Assembly (NCBI RefSeq): GCF_029537735.1
Contig: NZ_JARPUQ010000002.1
Span: 384,608-448,607 of the forward strand
Source: Robiginitalea aestuariiviva
Lineage (GTDB): Bacteria; Bacteroidota; Bacteroidia; Flavobacteriales; Flavobacteriaceae
Direction: 5' to 3'
DNA length: 64,000 bases
The notes below the pieces were generated by a model. It searched no databases. It was not told the origin of the DNA and saw only the letters and a program-made list of their open reading frames with translations. Below are positions 1-11,779 of the stretch, in pieces. The stretch's first letter is position 1. Each line of letters begins with the position of its first letter. The translations under genes and the position numbers were made by a program.

Positions 1-872
1 AGGTGCGCCAAAGCTGGCGGCAGGCTTACCTGAGCTGGCAGCGCGTCGATATGTTTGAAATGGGGCCGGCCGAAACCGACGGCCTTCGTCTGCAGGTGAA
101 TACCTACCCGACAGATGTAGCCCTGGTGGAAAGTAACATTAACGCCGGCACCTATGACCTGGCCCTCCCTTCCAACCGGGATGCCAAGGGCTTCCCGGCC
201 CTGGATTACCTGTTAAACGGGCTGGGGGCGGATGATGCGGCCATTGTACAGCAGTTTTCGGCCAATGCCGGGTACGGGACCTACGGGGCGGATGTTATTG
301 AGGATATTTCCGTTCGGGTCAATGCGGTGCTGACCGCATGGCAATCCGGGTATCGGGATACCTTTGTAAACAACGACGGGGCTTCGGCCACGGCTAGCGT
401 GGACCGCTTTGTAAACGATTATATCTTTTACTATGAGCGCTTCCTGAGGGCCGGGAAAATGGGAATTCCCCTGGGGGTCTTTACAGGCACCCCGGCCCCC
501 CAAACCCTGGAAGCCTACTATAGCCCAGAAGATGCCAAGGCATTCTTCCTTGAAGGGTTGGATGCGGTTCAGGACCTCTTCAACGGGCGCCATGCCAGCG
601 GCTCCGGGCCCAGCCTGGCCTCCTACCTGCGGGAACTCAATACCCTGAAGGATGGGCAGGCCCTGGACCAGCGCATCAATGCCCAATGGGATGCCGCCCG
701 TGCCCTGGTAAGCGGTTTGGGCAGCTTCCGAAGCGAAATTGAAGAAAATAACCCGCCCACAGATATGCTGCTGGCCTACGACCAGGTGCAGGCTGCCGTT
801 CCCTTGCTGAAGGTGGATATGGTGTCTGCCATGAGCATTGCCATCGACTTTGTGGACGCAGACGGAGACTGA
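1..872 (+). CDS. Imelysin (peptidase M75)-like protein, 5' end cut by window
   Basis: About 290 residues of the C-terminal part are visible; the frame is open at the left edge, so the true start lies outside and the GTG at base 3 is only an internal codon. The helical, Asp/Glu-rich sequence with segments such as PALDYLLNGLG fits the imelysin (M75, EfeO/IrpA-like) family, which acts at the periplasm or cell surface in iron uptake. The family's GxHxxE metal motif appears to be represented by G-F-P-A-L-D (visible residues 63-68), so the usual His and Glu are replaced. The stop overlaps the start of the next gene by one base, and an HTTM protein and a TonB receptor follow, supporting an iron or heme uptake operon. 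Family call is good; the substrate is inferred. Confidence 0.85.
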   Translation, partial: VRQSWRQAYLSWQRVDMFEMGPAETDGLRLQVNTYPTDVALVESNINAGTYDLALPSNRDAKGFPALDYLLNGLGADDAAIVQQFSANAGYGTYGADVIEDISVRVNAVLTAWQSGYRDTFVNNDGASATASVDRFVNDYIFYYERFLRAGKMGIPLGVFTGTPAPQTLEAYYSPEDAKAFFLEGLDAVQDLFNGRHASGSGPSLASYLRELNTLKDGQALDQRINAQWDAARALVSGLGSFRSEIEENNPPTDMLLAYDQVQAAVPLLKVDMVSAMSIAIDFVDADGD

Positions 873-2239
873 TGCAACGCCACCTGTCCCCATATTTCTC
901 ACAACATGCAGAGGCCGCCCCATTGGCGGTCTTTCGCATTTTCTTTGGGATCATGATGTTCCTGGGGGTGGTGCGGTTCTGGGCCTATGGATGGATTGAA
1001 AAATTCTACCTGGAACCGGATTTTCATTTTACCTATTATGGGTTCGGATGGGTGCAGCCCCTGGGGGGCTGGACCTACGGCCTTTTTGTGTTGTGCGCCC
1101 TTGCTGCCCTGGGCGTGGCCCTGGGCTGGAGGTACCGCTGGTCCAGCGTCCTGTTTTTCCTGTCCTTCACCTATATCGAGCTGATGGACAAGACTACCTA
1201 CCTGAACCACTATTATTTCATTAGCCTGCTGGCCTTTGTGATGATCTTCCTGCCGGCACAGGCCTATTTCAGCCTGGATGCCGCGCGGAGGAAAGACCTG
1301 CGCTTCCAGCAGGTGCCGCGCTGGGCCATAGACCTGTTGAAAGTGATGCTGGCCCTGGTGTATTTCTATGCCGGCCTGGCCAAGCTCAATTCGGATTGGC
1401 TGCTGGAGGCCCTGCCCCTCAAAATTTGGTTACCCGCCCGGTTTGACCTGCCCGTGCTGGGGGGGCTTATGGGGCAGGAGTGGGTGCACTATGCCTTTAG
1501 CTGGGCCGGGGCACTCTACGACCTGAGTATACCCTTCCTGTTGTGGTACCGGCCCACCCGCGGGATTGCTTTTGCCCTGGTGGTGATCTTTCACACCCTT
1601 ACGGCCATCCTGTTTCCCATCGGGATGTTCCCGTATGTGATGATTGTATCCGCCCTGGTGTTTTTCAGCCCGGGCTTTCACCGGCAGCTCCTGGGGGTTG
1701 CGGGGCGGCGGCTGGGGGTAGCGCGCTCCCGCTTCGACACCGGACGGGCCTGGAGGCCCGGAAGCCTTGTCCGGGACCGGGCCCTGAAGGGTATGCTGGG
1801 CCTTTTCCTGCTGGCACAGCTGTTGCTGCCCTGGCGGTACCTCTGTTACCCGGGCGAACTGTTCTGGACGGAAGAGGGCTTTCGATTCTCCTGGCGGGTC
1901 ATGCTCATGGAAAAATCCGGCTACGTACAGTTCAAGGTGGTTCGGCAGCAAGACGGGAAATGGTTCTATGTGGACAATACCGATTTCCTGACGGCCTTCC
2001 AGGAAAAGCAGATGAGCTTCCAGCCCGATTTTATCCTGGAATACGCCCATTACCTCCGGGACCATTTCCAGGCCCAGGGGCACGGGGAAGTGGCCATTTA
2101 CGCAGACGCTTTCGTGGCCCTGAACGGCCGCCCCAGCCAGCGCTATATAGACCCGCAGCGGGACCTCGCAAAGGAAACGGAGTCTTTTGCGCATAAAACA
2201 TGGATTTTACCTTTCAACGATGAGATTACTGGCCTTTAG
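872..2239 (+). CDS. HTTM-domain membrane protein (vitamin K gamma-carboxylase-like)
   Basis: 455 residues. The N-terminal ~290 residues contain many hydrophobic segments and the layout of the HTTM (horizontally transferred transmembrane) domain: RIFFGIMMF near the start, DKTTYLNHYYF in the middle, YFYAGLAKLNSDWL and IFHTLTAILFPIGMFPY later. The C-terminal ~150 residues are hydrophilic and resemble the non-membrane tail of bacterial vitamin-K-dependent gamma-carboxylase homologues. It is translationally coupled (TGATG) to the imelysin gene and overlaps the TonB receptor gene. HTTM proteins next to imelysin and FecA-type receptors recur in Bacteroidota, but no reaction is established; a role in cofactor-dependent modification or in iron/heme handling at the inner membrane is inference. 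Confidence 0.85.
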   Translation: MQRHLSPYFSQHAEAAPLAVFRIFFGIMMFLGVVRFWAYGWIEKFYLEPDFHFTYYGFGWVQPLGGWTYGLFVLCALAALGVALGWRYRWSSVLFFLSFTYIELMDKTTYLNHYYFISLLAFVMIFLPAQAYFSLDAARRKDLRFQQVPRWAIDLLKVMLALVYFYAGLAKLNSDWLLEALPLKIWLPARFDLPVLGGLMGQEWVHYAFSWAGALYDLSIPFLLWYRPTRGIAFALVVIFHTLTAILFPIGMFPYVMIVSALVFFSPGFHRQLLGVAGRRLGVARSRFDTGRAWRPGSLVRDRALKGMLGLFLLAQLLLPWRYLCYPGELFWTEEGFRFSWRVMLMEKSGYVQFKVVRQQDGKWFYVDNTDFLTAFQEKQMSFQPDFILEYAHYLRDHFQAQGHGEVAIYADAFVALNGRPSQRYIDPQRDLAKETESFAHKTWILPFNDEITGL

Positions 2240-4688
2240 TGCAGCCCTGCTGCTGAGCATCCTCCAACCGGCATTCGGTCAACACACACTTACCGGGACC
2301 CTGACCAATACCCGGGGCGAACCCATTGCCGACGCCGAGGTGTATCTGAAAGAGCCACAGGCCCTTGAAAACACATCGGCCCGGGGAACTTTCCGTTTTG
2401 AAAACCTGGAGGCAGGCACCTACACCCTGGTGGCCTTTGCCTATGAATATAAGGTGCTGGAGCGGGTGGTGGCTATATCCGCAGACACCGGCTTGGAACT
2501 TACCCTGGAAGACCTGGGGCTGGACCTGCCCGAGGTGGTGGTACGCCGGGAGCGGGAAAAGGTCTTTGCCCTGAAAAAACTCAAAACGGTAGAGGGGACC
2601 GCCATCTTTGCCGGGAAAAAATCCGAGGTGATCCTGGTGGAAAACCTGGTGGGGAACCTGGCGGCCAACAACCCCAGGCAGATCTACAACCAGGTGGTGG
2701 GCCTGAATATTTTTGACTATGGGGATGCCGGGCTGCAGCTGAACATTGGCGGACGGGGCCTGGACCCCAACCGCACGGCCAATTTTAACGTGCGCCAGAA
2801 CGGGTACGACATCAGTGCAGACGCCCTGGGATACCCGGAAAGCTATTATACGCCCCCGGCAGAGGCCCTGGGGCAGATCCAGGTGGTGCGGGGTGCGGCT
2901 TCCCTCCAGTACGGCCCACAGTTCGGGGGCCTGGTAAACTTCCGCTTTAAAACCCCGAACCCCGGCCGCAAGATCGAGTGGATCTCCCGCCAGACCCTGG
3001 GGTCCTTCGATCTGAAAACCAGCTTTAACAGCCTGTCCGGTACCCTCGGGAAATTCAGCTACTATACCTATTTCAATTACAAGGAAGGGAACGGGTTTCG
3101 TCCCAATTCCCAGTTCAACAGCCGGAATTACCACGGGCATTTCGGGTATCGCCTGGGCCCGGACACCCGGATCTCTCTGGAGGTTTCCCTCCTGGATTAC
3201 CTGGCCAAACAACCCGGGGGCCTCACCGATGCCCAGTTCCTGCAGGACCCGGAGTTCAGCAACCGGGACCGGAACTGGTTTGACGTGTCCTGGAACCTCT
3301 TTGCCCTGCAGCTGGAGCACCGCCTTTCCGAGCGCACGGACCTGAGCCTGAACCTCTTTGCCCTGGATGCCTCCCGCAGTGCCCTGGGTTTCCGTACCAA
3401 CCGGGTTTCCCAGCCGGACGATCCGGAGGCGCCCCGGGAACTTTTGGTTGACGAATTCCTGAACTGGGGTGCCGAGGGCAGGGTGCTTACCCGCTACAAC
3501 CTGGGCGAACGCAAGGCCGTTTTGCTGCTGGGGTCCAAGTATTACCAGACCTCCAACACCCAGCAGCAGGGTCCGGGCAGCGCGGCCGCAGACCCAGACT
3601 TTACCTTTGCCACGGCAACCTATCCGAATTACGAGCGCCAGTCTAACTTTGAATTCCCTAACCTGAATGTGGCGCTTTTCGGGGAAAACGTCTTTCCCCT
3701 GAGCGACCGCTTTACCCTTACGCCGGGCTTCCGCTTTGAGTACATCAAGACCCAAAGCGAGGGGGCTTACCGCAACATTGTGCTGGATTTGGCCGGCAAC
3801 CCCCTGCTCAACGAAGAAGTGCCGGACAACCGGGTGTTCGAGCGCAGCTTCCTGCTGTTGGGGCTGGGGGCTTCCTACCAGGTAACCCCGGCCCTGGAAG
3901 GGTACGCCAACCTGTCCCAGAATTATCGCTCGGTGACCTTTAACGATATCCGGGTCGTTAACCCTACCTATCAGGTAGACCCGAACATTTCGGACGAAAA
4001 CGGCTTTACGGCCGATGCCGGGATCCGGGGTAGTGTGGGGGAGGCCCTGAGGTACGACCTGAGCCTCTTTGGTATGCTGTACGACAACCGCCTGGGCGAA
4101 ATCCTGCGCAGTGAAACCCGCACCGATGCGAGCGGGCAGGAGGTAGAGACCGGGCGGGTGGTGCGTTTCAGGGGCAATATCGGGACCGCCCTGATCCTGG
4201 GGGCGGAGGCCTTCGGGGAATGGAATCTGCAGCCCAGCCTCTGGCCACAGGACCCCCAGCGCCGCCTGAATCTTTTCGCCAACCTGGCCCTGACCGATTC
4301 CCGTTATACCCGCTCTGAAGAGACCAATGTGGAGGGCAACCAGGTGGAATTCGTACCCGTGGTAAACCTGAAATCCGGGCTGCGGTTTGGTTATCGCAAC
4401 CTGCTGGGCAGCCTGCAGTATACCTTTCTTTCCGAGCAGTTCACGGATGCCACCAATGCCCCCAGGGATCCTCAGGACAACCAGCGGGGGATTGAAGGGA
4501 CCATCCCGGCCTACGACATTCTGGACCTTTCCCTGAGTTATACCCTGGGGAAGTTTACCCTCGAAGGGGGGTTGAACAACCTGCTGGACCGCTCTTATTT
4601 TACGCGCCGGGCCACGGGATATCCCGGCCCGGGCATCATCCCGGCAGAGCCCCGGACCTATTACCTGACCCTGGGCTGGAAGCTTTAA
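2220..4688 (+). CDS. TonB-dependent outer-membrane receptor, FecA-like
   Basis: About 822 residues from the ATG at 2220, chosen because it begins a clean signal peptide (MRLLAFSAALLLS...AFGQ); a TTG 33 bases upstream is in frame but would put eleven residues before it. Order: signal peptide; CarboxypepD_reg-like beta-sandwich (QHTLTGTL through about residue 95), typical of Bacteroidota; plug domain with VVVRREREK and IGGRGLDPNRTANFNVRQNG; then a 22-strand-type barrel ending in the strand YYLTLGWKL. The plug/barrel best fits the Fe(III)-dicitrate (FecA) group. It imports a siderophore or iron/heme complex across the outer membrane using TonB/ExbBD energy. It overlaps the HTTM gene by 20 bases and is the last gene of this operon. 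The precise ligand cannot be read from sequence. Confidence 0.92.
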   Translation: MRLLAFSAALLLSILQPAFGQHTLTGTLTNTRGEPIADAEVYLKEPQALENTSARGTFRFENLEAGTYTLVAFAYEYKVLERVVAISADTGLELTLEDLGLDLPEVVVRREREKVFALKKLKTVEGTAIFAGKKSEVILVENLVGNLAANNPRQIYNQVVGLNIFDYGDAGLQLNIGGRGLDPNRTANFNVRQNGYDISADALGYPESYYTPPAEALGQIQVVRGAASLQYGPQFGGLVNFRFKTPNPGRKIEWISRQTLGSFDLKTSFNSLSGTLGKFSYYTYFNYKEGNGFRPNSQFNSRNYHGHFGYRLGPDTRISLEVSLLDYLAKQPGGLTDAQFLQDPEFSNRDRNWFDVSWNLFALQLEHRLSERTDLSLNLFALDASRSALGFRTNRVSQPDDPEAPRELLVDEFLNWGAEGRVLTRYNLGERKAVLLLGSKYYQTSNTQQQGPGSAAADPDFTFATATYPNYERQSNFEFPNLNVALFGENVFPLSDRFTLTPGFRFEYIKTQSEGAYRNIVLDLAGNPLLNEEVPDNRVFERSFLLLGLGASYQVTPALEGYANLSQNYRSVTFNDIRVVNPTYQVDPNISDENGFTADAGIRGSVGEALRYDLSLFGMLYDNRLGEILRSETRTDASGQEVETGRVVRFRGNIGTALILGAEAFGEWNLQPSLWPQDPQRRLNLFANLALTDSRYTRSEETNVEGNQVEFVPVVNLKSGLRFGYRNLLGSLQYTFLSEQFTDATNAPRDPQDNQRGIEGTIPAYDILDLSLSYTLGKFTLEGGLNNLLDRSYFTRRATGYPGPGIIPAEPRTYYLTLGWKL

Positions 4689-4755
4689 CGGAGACATTCT
4701 TCCGGGAACATTCCCAAGGGGGGCGTGCAGGTGCCCAAGTGAAGGCGAAATGTAG

Positions 4756-4763
4756 TATATTTG
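4756..4763 (+). promoter_or_regulatory. Candidate -7 element for guaB
   Basis: TATATTTG matches the Bacteroidota TAnnTTTG box and ends 23 bases before the guaB ATG. No good -33 TTG is visible at the usual distance, so this is a partial match. Confidence 0.5.
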
Positions 4764-4774
4764 CACGCAATTAA

Positions 4775-7719
<2,945 letters not shown>

Positions 7720-7739
7720 ATAGCCGGGAAGGCAAAAAC

Positions 7740-8264
7740 TTATCGCCCTTCCTGCCCGCTGTAGGATTTCCAGTCCTGGTCTTTGTAGATGTTGTCGCCA
7801 AAATACCGGGCCACCTTCATAAAGGCTTCGGGTTGCTGGTACCCGGGAACAGGCGAAAGCATGTTGAGCTGCTCATCCAGAAACACCACGGTGGGGTAAC
7901 TCATACGGCCCTGTAACAGGGCGGCAGCCAGCTCGTGGTAGCCGCGGCGCCCGCTGGGCACAAAAGAAAAGGTTTGTCCTTTGTACAGGATGGGTTCCTG
8001 TTGTTCCGCATCCAGTTTGACCATATAGAAATTCTCCCGCATATAGGCGGCTACTTCAGGGTCCTGGAAGGTATCCTTGTCCATGCGCTTGCACCATCCG
8101 CACCAGTCTGTGTAAACATCCACGAATATTTTCTTGGGTTGCTGCTCGGATTGCGCCAGGGCAACGGCTTCTTCCCAGCTCATCCATTGGAGTTCCTGGG
8201 CTTTGAGGGGGGCTGCAGCCAGCAGGAGCACTGCAATCCAGACAAGGGCGAAACGATTTTTCAT
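7740..8264 (-). CDS. Secreted thioredoxin-fold protein (thioredoxin_7/DUF255-like)
   Basis: About 174 residues from the ATG at 8264, where the signal peptide MKNRFALVWIAVLLLAAAPLKAQ starts; another ATG three codons upstream is possible. The mature protein begins with WMSWEEAVALAQSEQQPKKIFVDVYTDWCGWCK: an active-site C-G-W-C at residues 55-58 placed after a beta strand, as in the thioredoxin fold, with the cis-Pro loop near MSYPTVVFLDE. Likely a periplasmic thiol-disulfide reductase or chaperone-like thioredoxin. It lies tail-to-tail with the dehydrogenase-like gene and downstream of lysA on the same strand. Confidence 0.88.
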   Translation of the reverse strand: MKNRFALVWIAVLLLAAAPLKAQELQWMSWEEAVALAQSEQQPKKIFVDVYTDWCGWCKRMDKDTFQDPEVAAYMRENFYMVKLDAEQQEPILYKGQTFSFVPSGRRGYHELAAALLQGRMSYPTVVFLDEQLNMLSPVPGYQQPEAFMKVARYFGDNIYKDQDWKSYSGQEGR

Positions 8265-8323
8265 ATGCGGCATTTGGGTACTGGTCGTACCGGTTATAAA
8301 AACCTAACGCTGCGGGCTGGGAA

Positions 8324-9565
8324 TTATTTCACCTGCTGGGCGCTTTTGGCGCCTGGGGCGGGAAGGTTTACCTCCACCTGGTTGCGGATGAGATCCTCGA
8401 AGGATTCGCGCCGACGGATCAGGTGGGCCTGCCCGTCCATCCACAGCACTTCTGCCGGGCGGTAACGGGAGTTGTAATTGCTGGCCATGGTAAAACAATA
8501 AGCCCCCGCATTGCGGAAGCAGAGGATGTCCCCTTCGGAGATTTCGCTGATCCTCCGGTTGCTCGCAAACGTATCGGTTTCACAAATATAACCCACCACC
8601 GAATAATACCGTTGTTTGCCTTGCGGATTGGAAAGGTTTACAATCTGGTGGCTGGAGCCATAGAGCATAGGTCGGATTAGGTGGTTAAAGCCCGAATCCA
8701 CCCCGGCAAATACGGTAGAGGTAGTCTGCTTCACCACATTCACCCGGGTGAGGAAAAACCCGGCTTCGCTCACCAGGAATTTCCCGGGTTCGAAGGCCAG
8801 CACCAGGTCCCGTCCGTACTCTTTGCAAAAGGCGTTGAAACGCCCGCCCAGTTTTTCGCCCAGTTCCTCCACATTGGTTTGGATGTCCCCTTCCTTGTAG
8901 GGCACCTTAAAGCCGCTGCCAAAGTCGATAAACTCCAGGTCCTTAAACTGTTTAGCCGTTTCGAAGAGGATTTCGGAAGCGTATAAGAATACGTCAATAT
9001 CCAGGATGTCGCTGCCGGTATGCATGTGGATGCCGTTCACCTTCATCTGGGTGAGCTCCACAATGCGCAGCAGGTGGGGGATCTGGTGGATGCTGATCCC
9101 GAACTTGGAATCGATATGCCCCACCGAAATCTTGGTATTACCCCCGGCCATCACGTGGGGGTTGATGCGGATACAAACCGGGATGTCCGGGTGCTTGCCG
9201 CCAAACTGTTCCAGGATGGAAAGGTTGTCTATGTTGATCTGCACCCCCAGGCTGGCAGCTTCTTCAATCTCTTCAAGAGACACTCCATTGGGGGTGTAGA
9301 TAATGTCTTCCGGGCGGAAGCCGGCCATAAGCCCCAGCTGTACCTCCTGTATGGATACCGTATCCAGGCCGCTGCCCATACTGTTGAGCAACCGCAGCAC
9401 GGAGAGGTTGGAAAGGGCCTTTACGGCGTAGTTGAGTTTCAGTTGGCCCACACTGCTGAAGGCGGAGGTGAGGCGCTGGAACTGGCTTTGGATTTTGCCC
9501 GCGTCGTACACATAGACAGGGGCCCCGTATTCCCGGGCGATATTCAGCAGATCCTGAGATTGCAT
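8324..9565 (-). CDS. lysA: Diaminopimelate decarboxylase
   Basis: 413 residues, a fold-type III PLP enzyme that decarboxylates meso-diaminopimelate to L-lysine in the cytoplasm. The PLP lysine is K49 in NYAVKAL. HMHTGSDI gives the His/Gly phosphate-site loop, FEPGKFLV follows, and CETDTFASNR carries the active-site Cys from the partner subunit; FRNAGAYCFTMASNYNSR is the C-terminal signature. It has a convincing Bacteroidota promoter directly upstream (9582-9613) and is divergent from the Lon-domain gene. dapD, an earlier enzyme of the same pathway, lies about 20 kb away. Confidence 0.96.
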   Translation of the reverse strand: MQSQDLLNIAREYGAPVYVYDAGKIQSQFQRLTSAFSSVGQLKLNYAVKALSNLSVLRLLNSMGSGLDTVSIQEVQLGLMAGFRPEDIIYTPNGVSLEEIEEAASLGVQINIDNLSILEQFGGKHPDIPVCIRINPHVMAGGNTKISVGHIDSKFGISIHQIPHLLRIVELTQMKVNGIHMHTGSDILDIDVFLYASEILFETAKQFKDLEFIDFGSGFKVPYKEGDIQTNVEELGEKLGGRFNAFCKEYGRDLVLAFEPGKFLVSEAGFFLTRVNVVKQTTSTVFAGVDSGFNHLIRPMLYGSSHQIVNLSNPQGKQRYYSVVGYICETDTFASNRRISEISEGDILCFRNAGAYCFTMASNYNSRYRPAEVLWMDGQAHLIRRRESFEDLIRNQVEVNLPAPGAKSAQQVK

Positions 9566-9581
9566 AGGTAAGGGATTTGGG

Positions 9582-9613
9582 CAAAGCTACACGATTCGCC
9601 TTGTTGGCCCAAA
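9582..9613 (-). promoter_or_regulatory. lysA promoter, Bacteroidota type
   Basis: Read on the minus strand: TTTG (9613-9610), a 20-base spacer, then TAGCTTTG (9589-9582), a full match to TTTG-N19-21-TAnnTTTG. The start of transcription would fall about 10-12 bases before the lysA ATG, giving a very short leader. Confidence 0.72.
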
Positions 9614-9680
9614 AAAATAAGAGTGTGTTATAAAAATATTCAAAATGTTACATATCAAACAAAGGTTTAGGGATGGCGGA

Positions 9681-9712
9681 TTTGATTCTTATCCCGGGGC
9701 TTCGTAGCTTTA
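9681..9712 (+). promoter_or_regulatory. Candidate promoter for the Lon-domain gene
   Basis: TTTG (9681-9684), 20 bases, then TAGCTTTA (9705-9712), one mismatch from TAnnTTTG. It ends only seven bases before the ATG at 9720, so the transcript would be leaderless or nearly so. A purine run AAGGAG at 9712-9717 is too close to the ATG to be a normal ribosome site. Confidence 0.5.
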
Positions 9713-9719
9713 AGGAGCT

Positions 9720-10361
9720 ATGAAACTCCCGCTTTTTCCATTGCAGACCGTTTTCTTTCCGGGCGAGACCGTACCCCTCCATATTTTTGAGGAGCGCTAC
9801 AAGGTGCTGATTGCCGATTGCCGGGCGCAGGCCCGGACCTTTGGCATCCCTGTCTTTATCGACAATACCCTGGCTTATGGTACCGAGGTGCAGTTGCGGG
9901 AAATTGTCAACACCTATGCGGACGGGTCCATGGATGTGGTCTGCGTGGCCCGGCAGGTTTTCCGGGTAGAAACTTTTGAACCGGAATTTGGCGATAAGCC
10001 CTACCCGGGCGGGGAGGTGCGTTTTCTGGATACTGTAAACGATGCAGACCCGGACCTGACGGAGGCCGTGCTGGAGGCCTGCCGGGAATTATACCGCCTC
10101 ATGGACCTGCCTTTTGGGCCCATCCGGAGGGAAGTGTTTGGCAGTTTTACCCTGGCCCACAAAATGGGCCTGTCTTTCCGGCAGGAATACGCCCTGCTGC
10201 AGATGCCCTCCGAGCAGCAGCGGTTGCGCTTTATCCTGGAACACCTCCAAGCCACTTCCACGGTTGTAGCGGACCTGAACCGCACCCGGGAACAGATCGA
10301 GATGAACGGGCATTTCCGGAATTTTGATCCCCTGGATTTTGAGGATTTCAAGCTGGATTAA
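9720..10361 (+). CDS. LON peptidase substrate-binding (LAN/PUA-like) domain protein
   Basis: 213 residues. The start KLPLFPLQTVFFPGETVPLHIFEERY is the hallmark of the Lon N-terminal substrate-binding domain standing alone without the AAA+ or protease parts; the C-terminal half is helical, with LQMPSEQQRLRFILEHL as in Lon N-domain proteins. Stand-alone LAN proteins are widespread; a role in recognising damaged or specific proteins is assumed from Lon but not shown. It sits between divergent lysA and sucC. Confidence 0.9.
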   Translation: MKLPLFPLQTVFFPGETVPLHIFEERYKVLIADCRAQARTFGIPVFIDNTLAYGTEVQLREIVNTYADGSMDVVCVARQVFRVETFEPEFGDKPYPGGEVRFLDTVNDADPDLTEAVLEACRELYRLMDLPFGPIRREVFGSFTLAHKMGLSFRQEYALLQMPSEQQRLRFILEHLQATSTVVADLNRTREQIEMNGHFRNFDPLDFEDFKLD

Positions 10362-10400
10362 CCCCTGCCGATTCCATTAGGGGATGTCCCCCCCGTTTGC

Positions 10401-10408
10401 TATTTTTG
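10401..10408 (+). promoter_or_regulatory. Candidate -7 element for sucC
   Basis: TATTTTTG fits TAnnTTTG and lies 24 bases before the sucC ATG at 10432. Its position argues against the upstream in-frame ATG at 10384 being the real start. No strong -33 box is visible. Confidence 0.5.
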
Positions 10409-10431
10409 CATCACGACAGAAAAAGACCGAC

Positions 10432-11625
10432 ATGAATCTACACGAATACCAAGGAAAAGAGATCCTGGCGAGTTTCGGGGTGCGTATCCAGCGTGGCATC
10501 GTAGCCCATAATGCTCAGGAAGCGGTAGATGCCGCCAAACAGCTCACCCAGGAAACCGGCACCAGCTGGCACGTGATCAAGGCCCAGGTACACGCCGGGG
10601 GCCGCGGCAAGGGCGGGGGTGTGAAACTGGCCAAAAACCTCAAGGAAGTAGAAGAAATTGCAGGGCAGATCATCGGGATGAACCTGGTAACGCCCCAGAC
10701 TTCTGCCGAAGGAAAGAAGGTGCATCAGGTATTGGTGGCAGAAGATATGTATTACCCGGGCCCCGGGGAAACCAGCGAGTACTATATGTCCGTGCTGCTA
10801 AACCGGGCCAAGGGCAAGGTGATGATCATGTATTCTCCCGAAGGCGGGATGGATATCGAGCAGGTGGCCGAAGAGACGCCCCACCTGATCTTTACGGAGG
10901 AAATAGACCCGGCTACCGGGATCTTGCCCTTCCAGGCGCGACGCGTTGCCTTTAACCTGGGGCTTTCCGGTACCGCCTTCAAGGAGATGGTGAAATTTGT
11001 GATGTCCCTCTACAAGGCGTACGAACAGAGCGATGCCAGCCTGTTTGAAATCAACCCGGTGCTGAAAACCTCGGACGACAAGATTGCGGCCGTGGATGCC
11101 AAGGTTACCCTGGACGACAATGCCCTGTTCCGCCATAAGACCTATGCCGAGATGCGGGACCTGCGTGAGGAGAACCCCATTGAGGTGGAAGCGCGGGCCG
11201 TGGGCCTGAATTACGTGGACCTGGATGGCAACGTGGGCTGTATGGTAAACGGGGCCGGCCTGGCAATGGCCACTATGGACCTGATTAAAATGGCCGGGGG
11301 CGAACCTGCCAACTTCCTGGATGTAGGGGGTACGGCAGATGCCAAACGGGTGGAAGAAGCCTTTCGCATCATCCTGAAGGACCCCAATGTAAAAGCGATC
11401 CTGATCAATATCTTTGGCGGGATTGTACGTTGCGACCGGGTAGCCCAGGGGGTGGTCGATGCCTACAAGAACATGGGCGATGCCATTAAGGTGCCCATCA
11501 TTGTTCGCCTGCAGGGAACCAACGCAGAACTGGCCAAAGAAATCCTGGACAATTCCGGCCTTGCCGTTCACTCTGCAGTCCAGTTTCAGGAAGCTGCGGA
11601 CAAGGTCAAGGCGGTCCTGGCATAA
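10432..11625 (+). CDS. sucC: Succinyl-CoA synthetase (ADP-forming) beta subunit
   Basis: 397 residues from the ATG at 10432, the usual start MNLHEYQGKEIL; sixteen extra in-frame residues upstream overlap the promoter and are not family-like. It contains the N-terminal ATP-grasp domain (HVIKAQVHAGGRGKGGGVKLAK, EINPVLKT) and the C-terminal CoA-ligase domain (GLNYVDLDGNVGCMVNGAGLAMATMD, FLDVGGTA). With SucD it interconverts succinyl-CoA and succinate in the TCA cycle. sucD is not in this window, so the two subunits are encoded separately. A strong terminator follows immediately. Confidence 0.97.
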   Translation: MNLHEYQGKEILASFGVRIQRGIVAHNAQEAVDAAKQLTQETGTSWHVIKAQVHAGGRGKGGGVKLAKNLKEVEEIAGQIIGMNLVTPQTSAEGKKVHQVLVAEDMYYPGPGETSEYYMSVLLNRAKGKVMIMYSPEGGMDIEQVAEETPHLIFTEEIDPATGILPFQARRVAFNLGLSGTAFKEMVKFVMSLYKAYEQSDASLFEINPVLKTSDDKIAAVDAKVTLDDNALFRHKTYAEMRDLREENPIEVEARAVGLNYVDLDGNVGCMVNGAGLAMATMDLIKMAGGEPANFLDVGGTADAKRVEEAFRIILKDPNVKAILINIFGGIVRCDRVAQGVVDAYKNMGDAIKVPIIVRLQGTNAELAKEILDNSGLAVHSAVQFQEAADKVKAVLA

Positions 11626-11646
11626 GGGCGATAAACTATTTTTAAT

Positions 11647-11675
11647 AAGCCGCGCAACATGCGCGGCTTTTTTTA
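11647..11675 (+). terminator. Rho-independent terminator of sucC
   Basis: Stem AAGCCGCGC (11647-11655) and GCGCGGCTT (11661-11669) with a five-base loop AACAT, running into eight T's. Ends 50 bases after the sucC stop. Confidence 0.9.
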
Positions 11676-11779
11676 TGGCTCCTGGTCATGTTAAGGACAA
11701 GGCACAGGAATGTCGGATATTATGAATAATTACAGGCAAATTGTTAAAAAAGATGATAATTACCCCCTTTTGGGTTTAA

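Noticed and set aside
2226-4766. Minus-strand open frame of 846 codons opposite the TonB receptor
   Set aside because: Shadow frame antisense to a clear receptor gene; no domain or start context.
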